This document shows positions 8,698 through 18,705 of a stretch of DNA of 34,349 nucleotides, in pieces; the first letter of the stretch is position 1; each line of letters begins with the position of its first letter. The notes below the pieces were generated by a model. The model did no database searches. It was given only the letters and a program-made list of their open reading frames with translations, and was not told where the DNA came from. The DNA is from Chara braunii (taxonomy: Eukaryota; Streptophyta; Charophyceae; Charales; Characeae). Location: NCBI GenBank assembly GCA_003427395.1, contig BFEA01000454.1, forward strand, positions 570,700-605,048. Reading direction: 5' to 3'. Made by a program: the position numbers and the translations under genes.

Positions 8698-11424
8698 CTA
8701 TCCTTCTTCTCCCCCCCCAAACCACTCAAGATACACCAATGCAAGTGTAGAGGGAGGGAAGGGATCAACAAAGTACTCAGGTGATCGCAAGGAAGCTCCT
8801 GGTTGTATATCAAACCAGTTTCGAAAGGTGATCTGATAATCCCACTCGAACGACACCTGCTCCCCTTCCCCTCCCGGCCATACTACCTCCCCCAGTTTCT
8901 CCCCTGAAGGATCCCCTAGCCATTCCAAATTAAATTTTTGAATTCGTTGTTGGATATCTGTTTTCTGTTTGAACTCTGTGAACTTTGTTTTCGTCTTATC
9001 CCATTGGCTTTTGATTTCAGTTTGGACAAACTGTTGGATTATTTTTGCGATCTCTTGACTTTCAATTTTCACTCCTTCCATTTCGTTGATGCATCTTTTG
9101 TGCCACAGAGCCCACAAGACCGCTTTCCTTCCCAAATGAAAGAAATTATGTTGAAAATCAGATAACTCGATCGGCAGAGGGTTCCAATGCCCCAAAAGGA
9201 TTGCCCTCCAATCCCACGGCCATTCCAGTCCTGTAAACCTTTGCCACACAGAGTCCCATCCACGCCACAATAAGACAGAGCCCGGGCATTGCAGAAAAAT
9301 ATGTTCAATTGTTTCCCTGATTTTCCTGCCAGGAAATGTATGTACACAGGACTCGTGACAGGAGTTGCACCACGGTAACGCCACTCCCCTCTGTTCTAAT
9401 GTGGAGTGGTCTATTATCTAGTCATTCGTTGGTAAACGCCTATGCATTATTTGCCATTGCAAGGACGCAAACTTAGTCGGCCTCTCCCTAAGTCCTTGGC
9501 ACCACCTTACTGGTTTGAGCAAATCCTCATAGATGTTCAGGTGCCTTTGCCATCTGTCTTGTACAATTTCTGGGACTTTTATTTTGGAACGCAATAGCCT
9601 ATAAGTCGCCTTAACTGACAAGGATTGTAATCCCAAGGGTTTGCACCTCCTATTTGCATGCCATATCCTATCAGCAGGGTCCAGGGGAAGGTCCGGAATG
9701 GGAAGATGGGGAAGGAACACTATCCATTCCTTTGTTGTTGTGACATATAAAGTCCTCACCCTATACATTACATCGAAGGAGAAGAAAATTACCCTATCCT
9801 GATCTCTTTTAGAGATCCTATTATCTTTGTGGATTTTGAAAATATTCACAAGGGCTCCCTCCTCATGTACATCCAGGATTTGTCCTACTGTCTTGGAATC
9901 ATATTGTTGATTTATACACACCCAGTCTGCAACCCGAAACACAAGGCCTTTTTTTAAGACGACTATCCAGGCCAGGGGAATGGCTGAAAGGATTTCATCC
10001 AACTTATCTAGAAGTTTGTGTGCATACTTAATTTATTTCCTGAGTTTCTCTACCGCCTTCCAATTCTTGTTCTCAGGATCCCACAAGTCTTTAATTCTTA
10101 CTATTCCATTATTGACTCAGGTGTACCACGGGGAATCAAAACTTATGAAGACCCTCTCGTTTTGATTTGTGATCTTTTTTTTAAGACGACTATCCAGGCC
10201 AGGGGAATGGCTGAAAGGATTTCATCCAACTTATCTAGAAGTTTGTGTGCATACTTAATTTCTTTCCCGAGTTTCTCTACCGCCTTCCAATTCTTGTTCT
10301 CAGGATCCCACAAGTCTTTAATTCTTACTATTCCATTCTTGACCCAGGTGGACCACGGGGAATCAGAACTTATGAAGACCCTCTCGTTTTGATTTGTGAT
10401 CCTTCGATTACCAAATAATGGTTGGTGTAGGACTTCCTCATATCTTGTCGGCGGGGACTTGTTGGCTAAAGGCAACTCACGCCAGGATTTCAATAGACTA
10501 GACCAAAAACCATCCAAACTTAGGTCTCTCCTAACCGCCCCTCTTGTCCCTGACCCCGGTAGGCTGCATTTGGAGACGAGGGAATGATCCAAGACCTATC
10601 TTCCACCCATGTACGAGAGTGCACTTCCTTGGTAGTTTGGGGGGCCAATCTACGAATTTGCTCCAATGCCAAATCTTGCCATGGAAGATCCGTAGCTAAG
10701 ATTAAACGCTTCAATACTTGAAGTGTCAAGGCCTAGCATTGAATTTTTGGGTCAATAAGCCCCAAGCCCCCTTTAATTTTGGGTTGGATTAAGGTATGCC
10801 AGGCTACTCTTGGTATCACGTGTGGTGACTCATGATCTCCTCGCCACAGAAAAGTTGAGAGTTGCCTTTGTAATTCCTTTGTAGTTTTTTTACTAAGTGA
10901 CCACAAAATTGCTTTATACCAAATCGAGGCTAAAACAACATTATTGATTACTAATGCTCTGCCAAATATAGATGTATGTTTATTTTTCCACAACTTCATT
11001 TTTTCTAATGCTGGTGAAGAAATCCATAAATCGTTCGAATTAGGTTTCCCTTGGGCTATGCACCCCTAATACCCTGATAGGAGCCTCTAGAGGTAACCAT
11101 TTAATCCTAGGGAGTTCAGCTGGTCTATCCCTTGAGAGTGAATCCACCATCCCTGCGTTTTGTTACCCCAATTTACTAGCATATATGAGAGATTAGAGAA
11201 TTTAACCATTATTGCCTTAATTTCCTCAAAATTAGTCGAAGAAGCCTCCATCATAATAGTTAAATCGTCAACAAACATAGAGTAAATAGGAATTGCTTCC
11301 TCTGCTATGTTGGCGATCCGCAGACGTTGAAGATTGCGGTTTTCCCGGAGATTATCCCCTAAAGCTTCCATAATGATTACAAAGAGAAAGGGAGCTAATG
11401 GGTCCCCTTGCTTTACATAATCGA
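8698..11424 (-). pseudogene. LINE ORF2 C-terminal half (RT to zf-RVT), frameshifted
   Basis: Read on the minus strand. From the truncated 5' end: RT motif QGDPLAPFLFV and catalytic FVDD (11264-11275), then thumb-like GRALVINNVVLASIW and FLWRGDHESPHVIPRVAW with GGLGLIDP (10733-10999), then a middle region broken by stops and a 227-bp duplication, then 9418-10002. The last part is the C-terminal zf-RVT region (8698-9384) with C-X2-C ... ETIEHIFLQC. Endonuclease and upstream RT motifs are missing through truncation. At least four frame breaks make it non-functional. The protein end (EWLGDPSGE ...) parallels that of the second LINE. Confidence 0.9.
9954..10407 (-). repeat. 227-bp tandem duplication within the LINE
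   Basis: TTAAGACGACTATCCAGGCC occurs at 9954 and again at 10181, and the following roughly 220 bases match with a handful of substitutions. The period (227) is not divisible by three, so it shifts the ORF2 frame. The divergence shows it is an old duplication, not a sequencing echo. Confidence 0.93.
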
Positions 11425-12104
11425 CTTGAACCCGGGTATCTTGGTTGGAAGCCCCGTTCCGCCCTTGATTTCCTACTGCCTGAGAACCAGGCAACTGCAG
11501 CACCAGGCAACATAGAATTTGGTGTCAAATATGAACAGATGTTGCAGCAGGCCGTTGAACACATTAGGAAATCTCAAGATGCTATGATTGCATCTGAGAA
11601 CAAACACAAACGGCCTTCTAACTTTCAGGTAGGGGACAGGGTCTGGGTAAAGTCATCTGAACTGGGACAGGAAATGGGAATCTCTAGAAAACTAATGCCA
11701 CAATACCTGGGAGATCCTAGACATAGTTGGGGATCAGATGGACGGACCTTCCTATGTGATACACATCCCACCTCACCTCCGTACACATCCACTTTTTCAC
11801 GCCTCAAAGCTGGCACCTTTTGCAGAGACTGCACAGTTTCCCTCCAGACGGTCAATGCTACCCCCAACCATGGATGGTGAAGTCGACATCGACGGAATCG
11901 TGGAGCATCGAATGATGTCAGTGCCTAAACCGTCGGGCAAAGGCCGCCCTCCTAAGCCGAGAATGCACTACTGCATCAGATTCGGACATCATCTGGATCC
12001 CAACAAAGATCGGTGGTTCACCAGGAAAAGAACTCATGCGAACAACACCTCAAGTTATTGCAGGCTATGAAAGAGAACTCAAGGGGAAAATGCCTACAGA
12101 ATAG
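11425..12104 (+). pseudogene. Ty3 integrase C-terminus with chromodomain
   Basis: Resumes the integrase beyond the LINE: GWKPRSALDFLLP, then the GPY-like region with QVGDRVWVKSSELGQ, a frame change near 11735, then DGPSYVIHIPPHL and HPLFHASKLAPFAE. A chromodomain-like tail follows at about 11880-12030: DIDGIVEHRM ... HYCIRFGHHLDP ... DRWFT, with aromatic positions typical of chromodomains. After one more shift near 12020 the original C-terminus (PQVIAGYERELKG) ends at TAG 12102-12104. Chromodomains in this position define chromoviruses, where they are thought to steer integration to marked chromatin. Identity to that group is confident; the element is inactive. Confidence 0.87.
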
Positions 12105-12169
12105 AAGACTTCTCAGAGGACTGTCGAAGTACACGGGGAGGGAATGCGAGGATCTGTGTCCTCGGCAGG

Positions 12170-12181
12170 CCTAAGGGGCCC
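12170..12181 (+). promoter_or_regulatory. polypurine-like tract before LTR1
   Basis: AAGGGGCCC lies directly upstream of the LTR1 start TGTTACAG. The same context (CCGAAGGGGCCC before TGTTACAAG) precedes the minus-strand LTR1 at 23554-24515, so it is the family's internal 3' end and probable plus-strand primer region. Confidence 0.6.
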
Positions 12182-12561
12182 TGTTACAGAAGTGCCCGCC
12201 CTAAGTGAAGGCGGGCCTAACAAATCGTGAAAGGCCCTCTGCTCTCAATTTCGTATTTGGGGTCCAGGCAATTGTGACGCGCCAGTTGGTTGAGGGAAAA
12301 CATAGGCCGAGCAGCAAAGATATTCCACGGCATACCAGGCCTTTCCAGAACTGCAGGCCTTGGGCGAGAATCGCAGCCTCATACACAGACAGTTGGGAGG
12401 CCCAACCGAACCGAGGCCCGACAGCTGCATCGGAGCCTCCTGGGGCCAACGGGAAGCTTCTAGGCAGAGGCCCGGGCCAGCCAGGCCGCCAATTGAGGCA
12501 GGCTCTTTCCATATAGGAAAGAGCTCGATGCCTAGGCTCGCATTCAGGCACTTGCATGTTA

Positions 12562-12919
12562 GCGGCACCACTGCTGGAGCGGACGCTCGTGGGCTGCTGC
12601 TGGCGCTGAGAGGCAAGGTGCAAGCACGTGCGGTCGTGTGTGAGTGAGGGCGCTGCTGACGGCAGCGCCATAGCCCAGCCTCCAGAGCTGGCTGGGGCTT
12701 GGACTACAGTGAGGCGCAGGGGTGGTCTTCGGGTGTACAGGCGGCACCACTGCTGGAGCGGATGCTCGTGGGCTGCTGCTGGCGCTGAGAGGCAAGGTGC
12801 AAGCACGTGCAGTCGTGTGTGAGTGAGGGCGCTGCTGACGGCAGGGCCATAGCCCAGCCTCCATAGCTGGCTGGGGCTTGGACTACAGTGAGGCGCAGGG
12901 GTGGCCTTCAGGTGTACAG
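12562..12919 (+). repeat. 179-bp tandem duplication inside LTR1
   Basis: GCGGCACCACTGCTGGAGCG occurs at 12562 and 12741 and the whole 179-bp unit is repeated with few changes. The LTR1 copy at 23554-24515 has only one unit. The unit is rich in GCTG words and contains the LTR's GC-rich core. Confidence 0.93.
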
Positions 12920-13252
12920 AGGGAAGACGTGGGTGTAAGTCAGGGGAGAGAGAGAAGGATGATGATGATGATGATGTGAGGGCACATACCTGGTATTGGC
13001 GATGGTCTGCATCGGGCGACATCTTCAAGTACTTCGTTGGCCGCTGGTGTCAACAGTTGCATTGTCAATTAGTAGGCAGACAGTAACTATGTAGGAAGTA
13101 CGCTGGGCGCCGAGAGCCAAGTAGGGAGAAGAGACTGGACTCTTATGTTGGTGATGGCGGGAGCAAGCTCTCATTGACATTGGTTTTCAGTGTTACGAAT
13201 CTCCATTGGTGTTATATTGATGCAATGCTGCTTTCTGGACACGGAGATACTA

Positions 13253-14413
13253 TGTTGCATACGCGTGAACACAGACACAAGTACGGAGCAGAATCCCAGA
13301 ACTGACCAGATAATACAGAGCAAATAGAATTACAACGGAAGACTTGATACACATGGACTGACTCAAACCTGACTCAGACTGCAACGAATCTCTCACAAAC
13401 ATGCATCGATGGTGTGAAAGCCCTGGCCTTGGACATGGAAGAAAAGGCCAGCATCTGATATCATACACAGATGAATGGAGGGGAGGAGAGACGAAGGGAG
13501 GAGAAAAGGGAAGATGACGTCAATTCAATGTCTCCAAAAATAGTATCTCAAAATGTCATAAGTAGCGAAAATCTGAAATGTCGCGAACGCAGAGTCTCAC
13601 AGCCTCCCAGATATCGATCTCTCAATGCCAAGATACATCTCCGGAGGTAGATGAAGTCAGATCCCCCAAAGGTAGTCCTCAACCGAAAGTCTCAATGTCG
13701 TGGTCTCCTGATATCATCACAACTCGTAAGTATCCTTCATACGCGTGGAAGTCCAGTAGGAGTAACCCAAGAAGTAGACTTAGAGGGCAGGAGGAGAGAG
13801 AGGCGGAGGAGGAGAGGAAGAGAAGAGGAGGAGGGAAGAAAGGTGAAGCCTTTCTTCCCGATACCTTAGTGACCGAGCTGTCCCTGCCGATGTCCGCTGA
13901 GGCCGAGCCTAGCGTTGCAGCTATGGCGCTGCAGAGCTGGGCTCTGGTCTGTGGGCTGGGCCAGAGAGCTGGCGCTAACCGCTGCTGCGCTAATCGCTGC
14001 TGCGCTAATCTTCCTCGCTGCTGCGATAATCCTCCTCGCTGCTGCGCTAATCCTAACGCTGAAACGCTGTCCTGGACTAACCTCCCTACTGAGGAGGGTC
14101 CCCAGCTGATATAGCGCTGGGCTGGCCTCCAAGCTGCTGGTAGCTTCGGGTCTGGACCGTTGTTTCAGTCCAACGGTTCAGATCCGATCCGAACTCTGAA
14201 AAGTGGGGCCTAAACTTGGCTGCCTTCAAAACTCCACCGCCGGTAGGTTCTAGTGTTGGACCGGTACCGGCCTGGCCCTTGTGACCGTTGGCCTACTCGG
14301 CCTCTGGTCTGACCTACTGGTTTGAACCGACGTGACCCCTTACCCTAGGCCTAACTAAGCCAAACAACGGAAGCGGGCCCTAACTGGGGCCCGTGTGGTG
14401 TCAGAATGCCACA
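13253..14413 (-). mobile_element. solo LTR2 with TACTA target duplication
   Basis: A complete LTR2 in minus orientation (plus-strand ends TGTTGCATACGCG and AATGCCACA) of 1161 bp. It is flanked by 5-bp direct repeats TACTA at 13248-13252 and 14414-14418. Removing it and one TACTA restores the LTR1 sequence seen uninterrupted at 23554-24515 (GATACTATCTGG), which proves the insertion. No internal region is present, so the element was lost by LTR-LTR recombination. Confidence 0.95.
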
Positions 14414-14483
14414 TACTATCTGGCTTTCAATGTGATTGTGCATTATGGATTTTGTCATCTCGTTGTTGCTCATTTTCCTTGCA

Positions 14484-14606
14484 TCAGGACCGGATCGGTA
14501 TTCTTTACCTTTTTTTTTCTTTTTCTTTCCCTTCTTTCTGGCCCGGACGGGCAAGTGGTCCCGGGCCACTCTTGTAGCCTAGCTAGTGAGGCCATACAAG
14601 TTAGCC
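14484..14606 (+). repeat. flank beyond LTR1, inverted partner of 2912-3035
   Basis: Immediately follows the LTR1 end and matches the reverse complement of 2912-3035. Shared sequence outside the LTR shows that a larger unit (LTR2 + LTR1 tail + flank) was duplicated in inverted orientation. Confidence 0.85.
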
Positions 14607-14616
14607 AATCTGATAG

Positions 14617-15312
14617 TCTCAATGTCGTGGTCTGCTAATATCATCAGAACTCGTAACCATCCTTCATACCCGTGGAAGTCCAGTAGGAGTTACCCAAGAA
14701 GTAGATAGACTTAGAGGGCAGGAGGAGAGAGAGGCGGAGGAGAAGAGGAAGAGAAGAGGAGGAGGGGAGAAAGGTGAAGCCTTTCTTCCCAATACCTGAG
14801 TGACTGAGCTGTCCCTGCCAATGTCCGCTGAGGCCGAGCCTGGCGATGCAGCTATGGCGCTGCAGAGCTGGGCGCTGGGCTGCTGGTTGGGCCAGAGAGT
14901 TGGCGCTAACCGCTGCTGCGCTAATCTTCCTCGCTGCTGCGCTAATCCTCCTCGCTGCTGCGCTAATCCTAACGCCGAAACACTGTCCTGGACTAACCTC
15001 CCTACTGAGACTGGTACCCAACTGATATAGAGCTGGGCCGGCCTCCAGGCTGCTGGTACCTTCGGGTCTGGACCGTTGCTTCAGTCCAACGGTTCAGATC
15101 CAATCCAAACTCTGAAAAGTGGCGCCTAAACTTGGCCGCCTTCAAAACTCCGTTGCGGGTAGGTCCTAGTGTTGGACCGGCACCGGCCTGGCCCTTGTGA
15201 CCGTTGGCCTACTGGGCCTCTGGTCCGACCTACTGGTCTGAACCGACGTGACCCCTAAGCCTAACTACAAAACCAGGCCCTAAACGGGGTCGTGTGGTGT
15301 CAGAATGCCACA
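14617..15312 (-). mobile_element. partial LTR2, 3' LTR of the gag-protease element
   Basis: Minus-oriented LTR2 whose start (plus-strand end AATGCCACA at 15312) is intact but which lacks about the last 400-450 bp. At its start it abuts a polypurine tract and the minus-strand gag-protease internal region, so it is that element's 3' LTR. It carries the same GC-rich minisatellite as the other copies (about 14905-14970). Confidence 0.83.
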
Positions 15313-15314
15313 CA

Positions 15315-15325
15315 CTCCCCCCTTT
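15315..15325 (-). promoter_or_regulatory. polypurine tract
   Basis: On the minus strand AAAGGGGGGAG lies two bases before the LTR2 start TGTGGCATTCTG. This is the classic plus-strand primer position of LTR retrotransposons. Confidence 0.8.
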
Positions 15326-15985
15326 GAAGACCGAGCTACTTGCGAGGGCGAAGCTGTCTGTCCGATGTCCGTGTGGGGCGAGCGGGTTGGGCAGCCTCTT
15401 TAGCAAGTTGCTGTTTTTCGTAGTGCGCGAAGATGAGGGGTGTTGTCGCATTCAGGTCAGCTCGGGAAATCCAGCGTGTCGTCGGGATCACATTGCTTGA
15501 ATGTGACTTTGTACTGCATCGGCTTGTTGTCGTGCTTGCAATGAGCGAGGACACTGTCGACCTCTTGGTGACCGTCCATTGAAGGGGGGTCGTGTGACCG
15601 TCTGCCCCGTGCACGGGACTAGTTCACCACGCCGATCACGAACGTGAACTGTGCATCGGAAAAAGTTTACCGGACGGTCTTCGCTTTGCAGCCACGACAT
15701 GCCTAAGATCATATCAAACTTAGTGCCCAATATGTCGAATGACACGGCCTCGCATGCGAGCTGGGCAAAGTACACGGGCACGGAGTCAACGCAGCGGTCA
15801 AATTTTTGTGTGTGACCATCGGCCAACGTGACGTGCGTAGGCTGACTTTTCCTTCGAACGCTCGGGCCAAGCCTGACACGTGCCATAAAGTCTTGGTTGA
15901 TATAATTGTGAGTCACTCTACAATCGATCAAGGCACTGCAGGTCGCCTTTCCAATCTGAATGCGGATGTAAAGGAGCGCGCGTCG
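15326..15985 (-). pseudogene. retropepsin-like protease without downstream pol
   Basis: Minus-strand reading gives an aspartic protease domain: strand YIRIQIGKATCSALID, active site D-C-R-V-T-H-N-Y-I (canonical D-S-G-x-T-H), then FDMILGMSWL as the second conserved motif. The catalytic Ser/Thr-Gly is replaced by Cys-Arg, so it should be inactive. A further roughly 90-residue frame (15336-15614) ends with FAHYEKQQLAKEAAQ and runs straight into the polypurine tract and LTR2. No RT, RNase H or integrase intervenes, so this is either an internal deletion or a gag-protease-only non-autonomous element. Confidence 0.75.
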
Positions 15986-16499
15986 ATGTCGACGTGCCGT
16001 TGCGTTGCGTGCTCGCGATCGATCTTCGCGAGATAGCTGCGAAGGTCAACAACCGCTACTGCCCTCCGTCGACGGAGGCGGTACTGCAGAATGCAAGTAT
16101 TCGCGCAAATGTGTCGTGAGGGTGTTGCAATGCCGTGTCGGCAACAAACCGGTGGAGGGAAGAGGCAACCATTGGAAGTCCTCAACCGTCAACGGGGTGA
16201 GTTCCTCAAGACTCGCCAAGTTGACGGATCCTCCGATAGAAGGGCTGGCGAAGCAACCGGTTCATTGGCCAACGGCGGTAACACCGCGCATGCGCTTGAA
16301 TCTTGCACGTGGAGAGGCTGGTTCAATGGCGGGACCAGCTGGACAGCATAGTTCTCGAAGTCAATCTGAGAACTTGCTACTACCGCGGCATCCCCCAGAC
16401 GTGAGAGAGACTGCTAGCAAGGCAGTCGAGTCCGGCGGACTGGGAAGTGACGTCGCTGCACCTCCTGTGGTGCTCAGTTTCTCGAGCCTGGACACTTGA

Positions 16500-17773
16500 C
16501 ATTTTCTTTGTCCTTGTCTAGGCATGTACTAGTGATGTGTTTGGTGCTGTTGCACCATAAACAGCACCCCCATTTCTGTCGTAACTTGAACATGTCTTCG
16601 GTGATCCCGAATTTGGTGACTGTGTCACTTCGTCCGCCGACGCTGTTTTCACCTTGTGTTTTCCCCCATGGGGTCTTGAGCGTTGCAGTGGTATCGCCGT
16701 CGCCACATCTCCATCACTTGATGTTGAAGTGGCTGCGTGGTCCTCACTAGATCCTTGCTGGATCGCTGCTACGTGCGGCGTCCGCTGACCTTTGCTTTTC
16801 TCCACGTAACCGGGCTGCTGGAAGGCCTCATTGGCTGTGCGCCGGTTATCTTGTATGAGCTCCCTTGCCTTTGAGATCATCTCATTGAAGGTCTCATACT
16901 GAAATTCACTGCCAAGGGCAGCTGTCAAGGCGTCGCAAGATCGGGCGAAAAACTCGGCCCGGATTGAGTCGAACGGCAGGTTAACTCCGGGGTGGCGACG
17001 AGTCTTTGCCACTCCGTCAGCCATTCCCGTGATGGTTGGTGGCCTTGAAACATGCGGAAGATCTTGTTCAGCGTGACGTTTGTCGTTGTTGACCATGAAC
17101 CGGGTCTTCCACTTCTTCTCGAAGTCCTCCCAAGATATCTTGGTGTGGAGGGTGGCGATGCTGCACTCCATCGTGAAGGCCATACGCGTCATAAATGCTT
17201 GTGGTCCCCGATGAGCTGGAGGTAGAGTGCGTCAAGCCACCGCGCGGGTGGGACGTGATGTATGTCCGCCTCCGCATTGAATGCCATCCACCACTGCAGC
17301 GGATCGGTCTTGTGGTAGCCGTCGAATTTTTTCTTGAAGTTCGGCATTTTCCATTCCTTGGCGATGGCGGTCGTTCGTTGTTGAACGCGGTCGCTGAGCG
17401 TCTGCAGCTGATTGCTGATCGTAGATGTCCCCACAAACTTGCTGACGTCGCCAAGGGATGCAACTACGTGGTTGATCCATTCTTCGAGTTGCTTGGCTTG
17501 AGCGGCCAAAGTTGGGCTGCAGTCTGAAACTGCACTGCCCGTCGACTCGACTGCAGATAGTCGTGCTAACCCTGTGCTGACACTGGTCTGCAGCTGATCG
17601 CTGATGGTCTGTTGGTGACTGTTGGCGGCCTCCAGTGTGCTGTTCTCGGCCTGCAAGGCAGCGATCTTCTGGTCCAGCGTCCGAAAAGTTCCTTCGTAGC
17701 GGATGAAGATTTGCCGCATGGCCATCAGTTCGCGTTGCTGCCAATTGCACGTGTACAACAGATTTTCCATCAA
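16500..17773 (-). pseudogene. retrotransposon Gag (coiled coil, capsid-like, zinc knuckle), frameshifted
   Basis: Minus strand. The first frame (17773-17189) has a heptad-rich segment (LDQKIAALQAENSTLEAAN), then PNFKKKFDGYHKTDPLQWW and ARWLDALYLQLIGD, typical of plant Ty3 Gag capsid regions. A frame change near 17195 continues with SWEDFEKKWKTRF, LPFDSIRAEFFARS and TFNEMISKARELIQ. A second change near 16590 is needed to read the zinc knuckle CLWCNSTKHITSTC (16522-16562), a perfect CX2CX4HX4C. Gag packages the element RNA into virus-like particles; this copy is broken by shifts. It lies upstream of the protease above and belongs to the same element. Confidence 0.78.
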
Positions 17774-17848
17774 TACTGCTATGGCCTCCTTGGTTCTCTC
17801 TTCCTCGGCCGGCTCCTCTTGTTCTTCGGTTGCTTGAAAGCGCTGCTG

Positions 17849-18283
17849 TCAAAGTAACCTGCAGTACGTAGATTCTTCGTTTGTGAGCTCCATTGTGGCC
17901 TGGTAACGAACTTTATTTTGACTTGCTTCGACCTGCTGTTGCTGTAACCGTGCGGCTGCTGCAGCTTCTGCTGCGGCCCGCTGACGCGCTGCCTTGGCCT
18001 CTGCCAACTGGCGTTGAGCCGCCTGCCGGCGGGCGGCTTCCTCCTGTTCCCATTTGCGAAGTTCAGCTGCAGCAGTCTCCGTGTATAGTTGGAGACGTTC
18101 GAGAAACGCTAGTTGCGTTTCATCTGCCTGCTGAACTGGCATGGGAGGAGTAACCGGCCTCTTGGCGTCAGCGGCCTCGGCCATGGTCGTGTGTCGTTTC
18201 CGCGGGATCCGAGGTGACTTGGGACCCTGTTGGGGCTGAGTTCCCTTGGATCCGCGCTCAGCAAGTCGTTGACTGCGGCGCAT
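17849..18283 (-). pseudogene. Gag N-terminal coiled-coil region
   Basis: A 144-codon minus-strand frame starts at an ATG at 18283. It begins with basic sequence (MRRSQRLAERGSKG), then an Ala/Glu/Gln/Arg-rich helix (about residues 60-125) predicted to form a coiled coil, and ends TNEESTYCRLL. The same orientation, the 75-base spacing to the next Gag frame and the coiled-coil character suggest it is the N-terminus of the same Gag, separated by a stop or shift. It could also be a separate small leader ORF. Confidence 0.55.
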
Positions 18284-18479
18284 CTAGCGTTCCTGGCTCC
18301 GCGTTGTAGCTGACGTGTCACTGTTGAAAGTGGCACAATGCTGACGTGGCCGGAGGCTGAAGTCCGCCAACCCGAGAGGAGGGGAGAGAAGGTAGGGGTG
18401 GGAAGAAGGGAGGGAGGCAAGCAATGCACAGACAGTCCCTTCTGCCCTGACCTCGGACCTGACGCATAATCAAGAAAAA
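18284..18479. other. possible 5' leader of the gag-protease element
   Basis: No primer site or LTR2 end is visible before the Gag start on the minus strand, so the 5' LTR of this element is missing or was replaced. Confidence 0.4.
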
Positions 18480-18670
18480 CAAAAAAATTCCCAAAAAAAA
18501 AAATTGATTTTTGAAATTTTATTAAATTAATATTAAATATTTAATTATTTTAACTAAGAAAATAAAACTTAATTAATAAAATTTTTAATTTAGCAAAAAT
18601 GAAATATTTAATTAAAGAATACTTTAAGTTTGCAAAATAAAATTAAATAAAGTTTAAATGACAATTAAAT
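18480..18670. repeat. very AT-rich segment
   Basis: About 190 bases of A and T with few G or C (TTAATTAAA-like words), contrasting sharply with the GC-rich retroelements on either side. It has no coding potential. It could be a matrix-attachment-like or spacer sequence, which is inference. Confidence 0.8.
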
Positions 18671-18705
18671 GCGAGGCTATGCCCGCTTAGCCCTACGGGC
18701 CTTAT

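Larger units (their letters stand above)
8303..11424 (-). mobile_element. LINE (L1-type, zf-RVT), 5' truncated, inserted in integrase
   Basis: A minus-strand non-LTR retrotransposon of about 3.1 kb. Its 3' end is an A-rich tail (plus-strand T blocks separated by single A, 8303-8332) followed inward by a 3' UTR, and its 5' end stops inside the RT domain. Integrase sequence resumes directly beyond it, which fixes both boundaries to within a few bases. No clear target duplication is visible; AACCAA occurs near both borders but in opposite orientation. It shares its 3' UTR motif and protein with the element at 31731-34349, so both belong to one family. Confidence 0.9.
12182..14483 (+). mobile_element. 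LTR1-family 3' LTR, split by a solo LTR2
   Basis: Begins TGTTACAGAAGTGCCCGCC at 12182 and ends TTCCTTGCA at 14483. It is interrupted at 13252/14414 by a complete LTR2, leaving LTR1 segments 12182-13252 and 14419-14483 plus the duplicated target TACTA. Without the insert it is about 1136 bp, compared with 962 bp for the copy at 23554-24515. The excess is mostly a 179-bp internal duplication. A GAT triplet run lies at about 12957-12976. Large open frames on both strands here (for example 12201-13028) are composition artefacts. Confidence 0.85.

Noticed and set aside
8290-11440. Target-site duplication of the first LINE
   Set aside because: AACCAA near both borders is in opposite orientation, and the integrase frame can be rejoined without a visible duplication, so I do not claim one.
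12201-13028. 275-codon minus-strand open frame
   Set aside because: It lies wholly inside LTR1, follows the GC-rich composition and the 179-bp duplication, and has no protein motif. The similar frames in the LTR1 copy at 23843-24498 are the same artefact.
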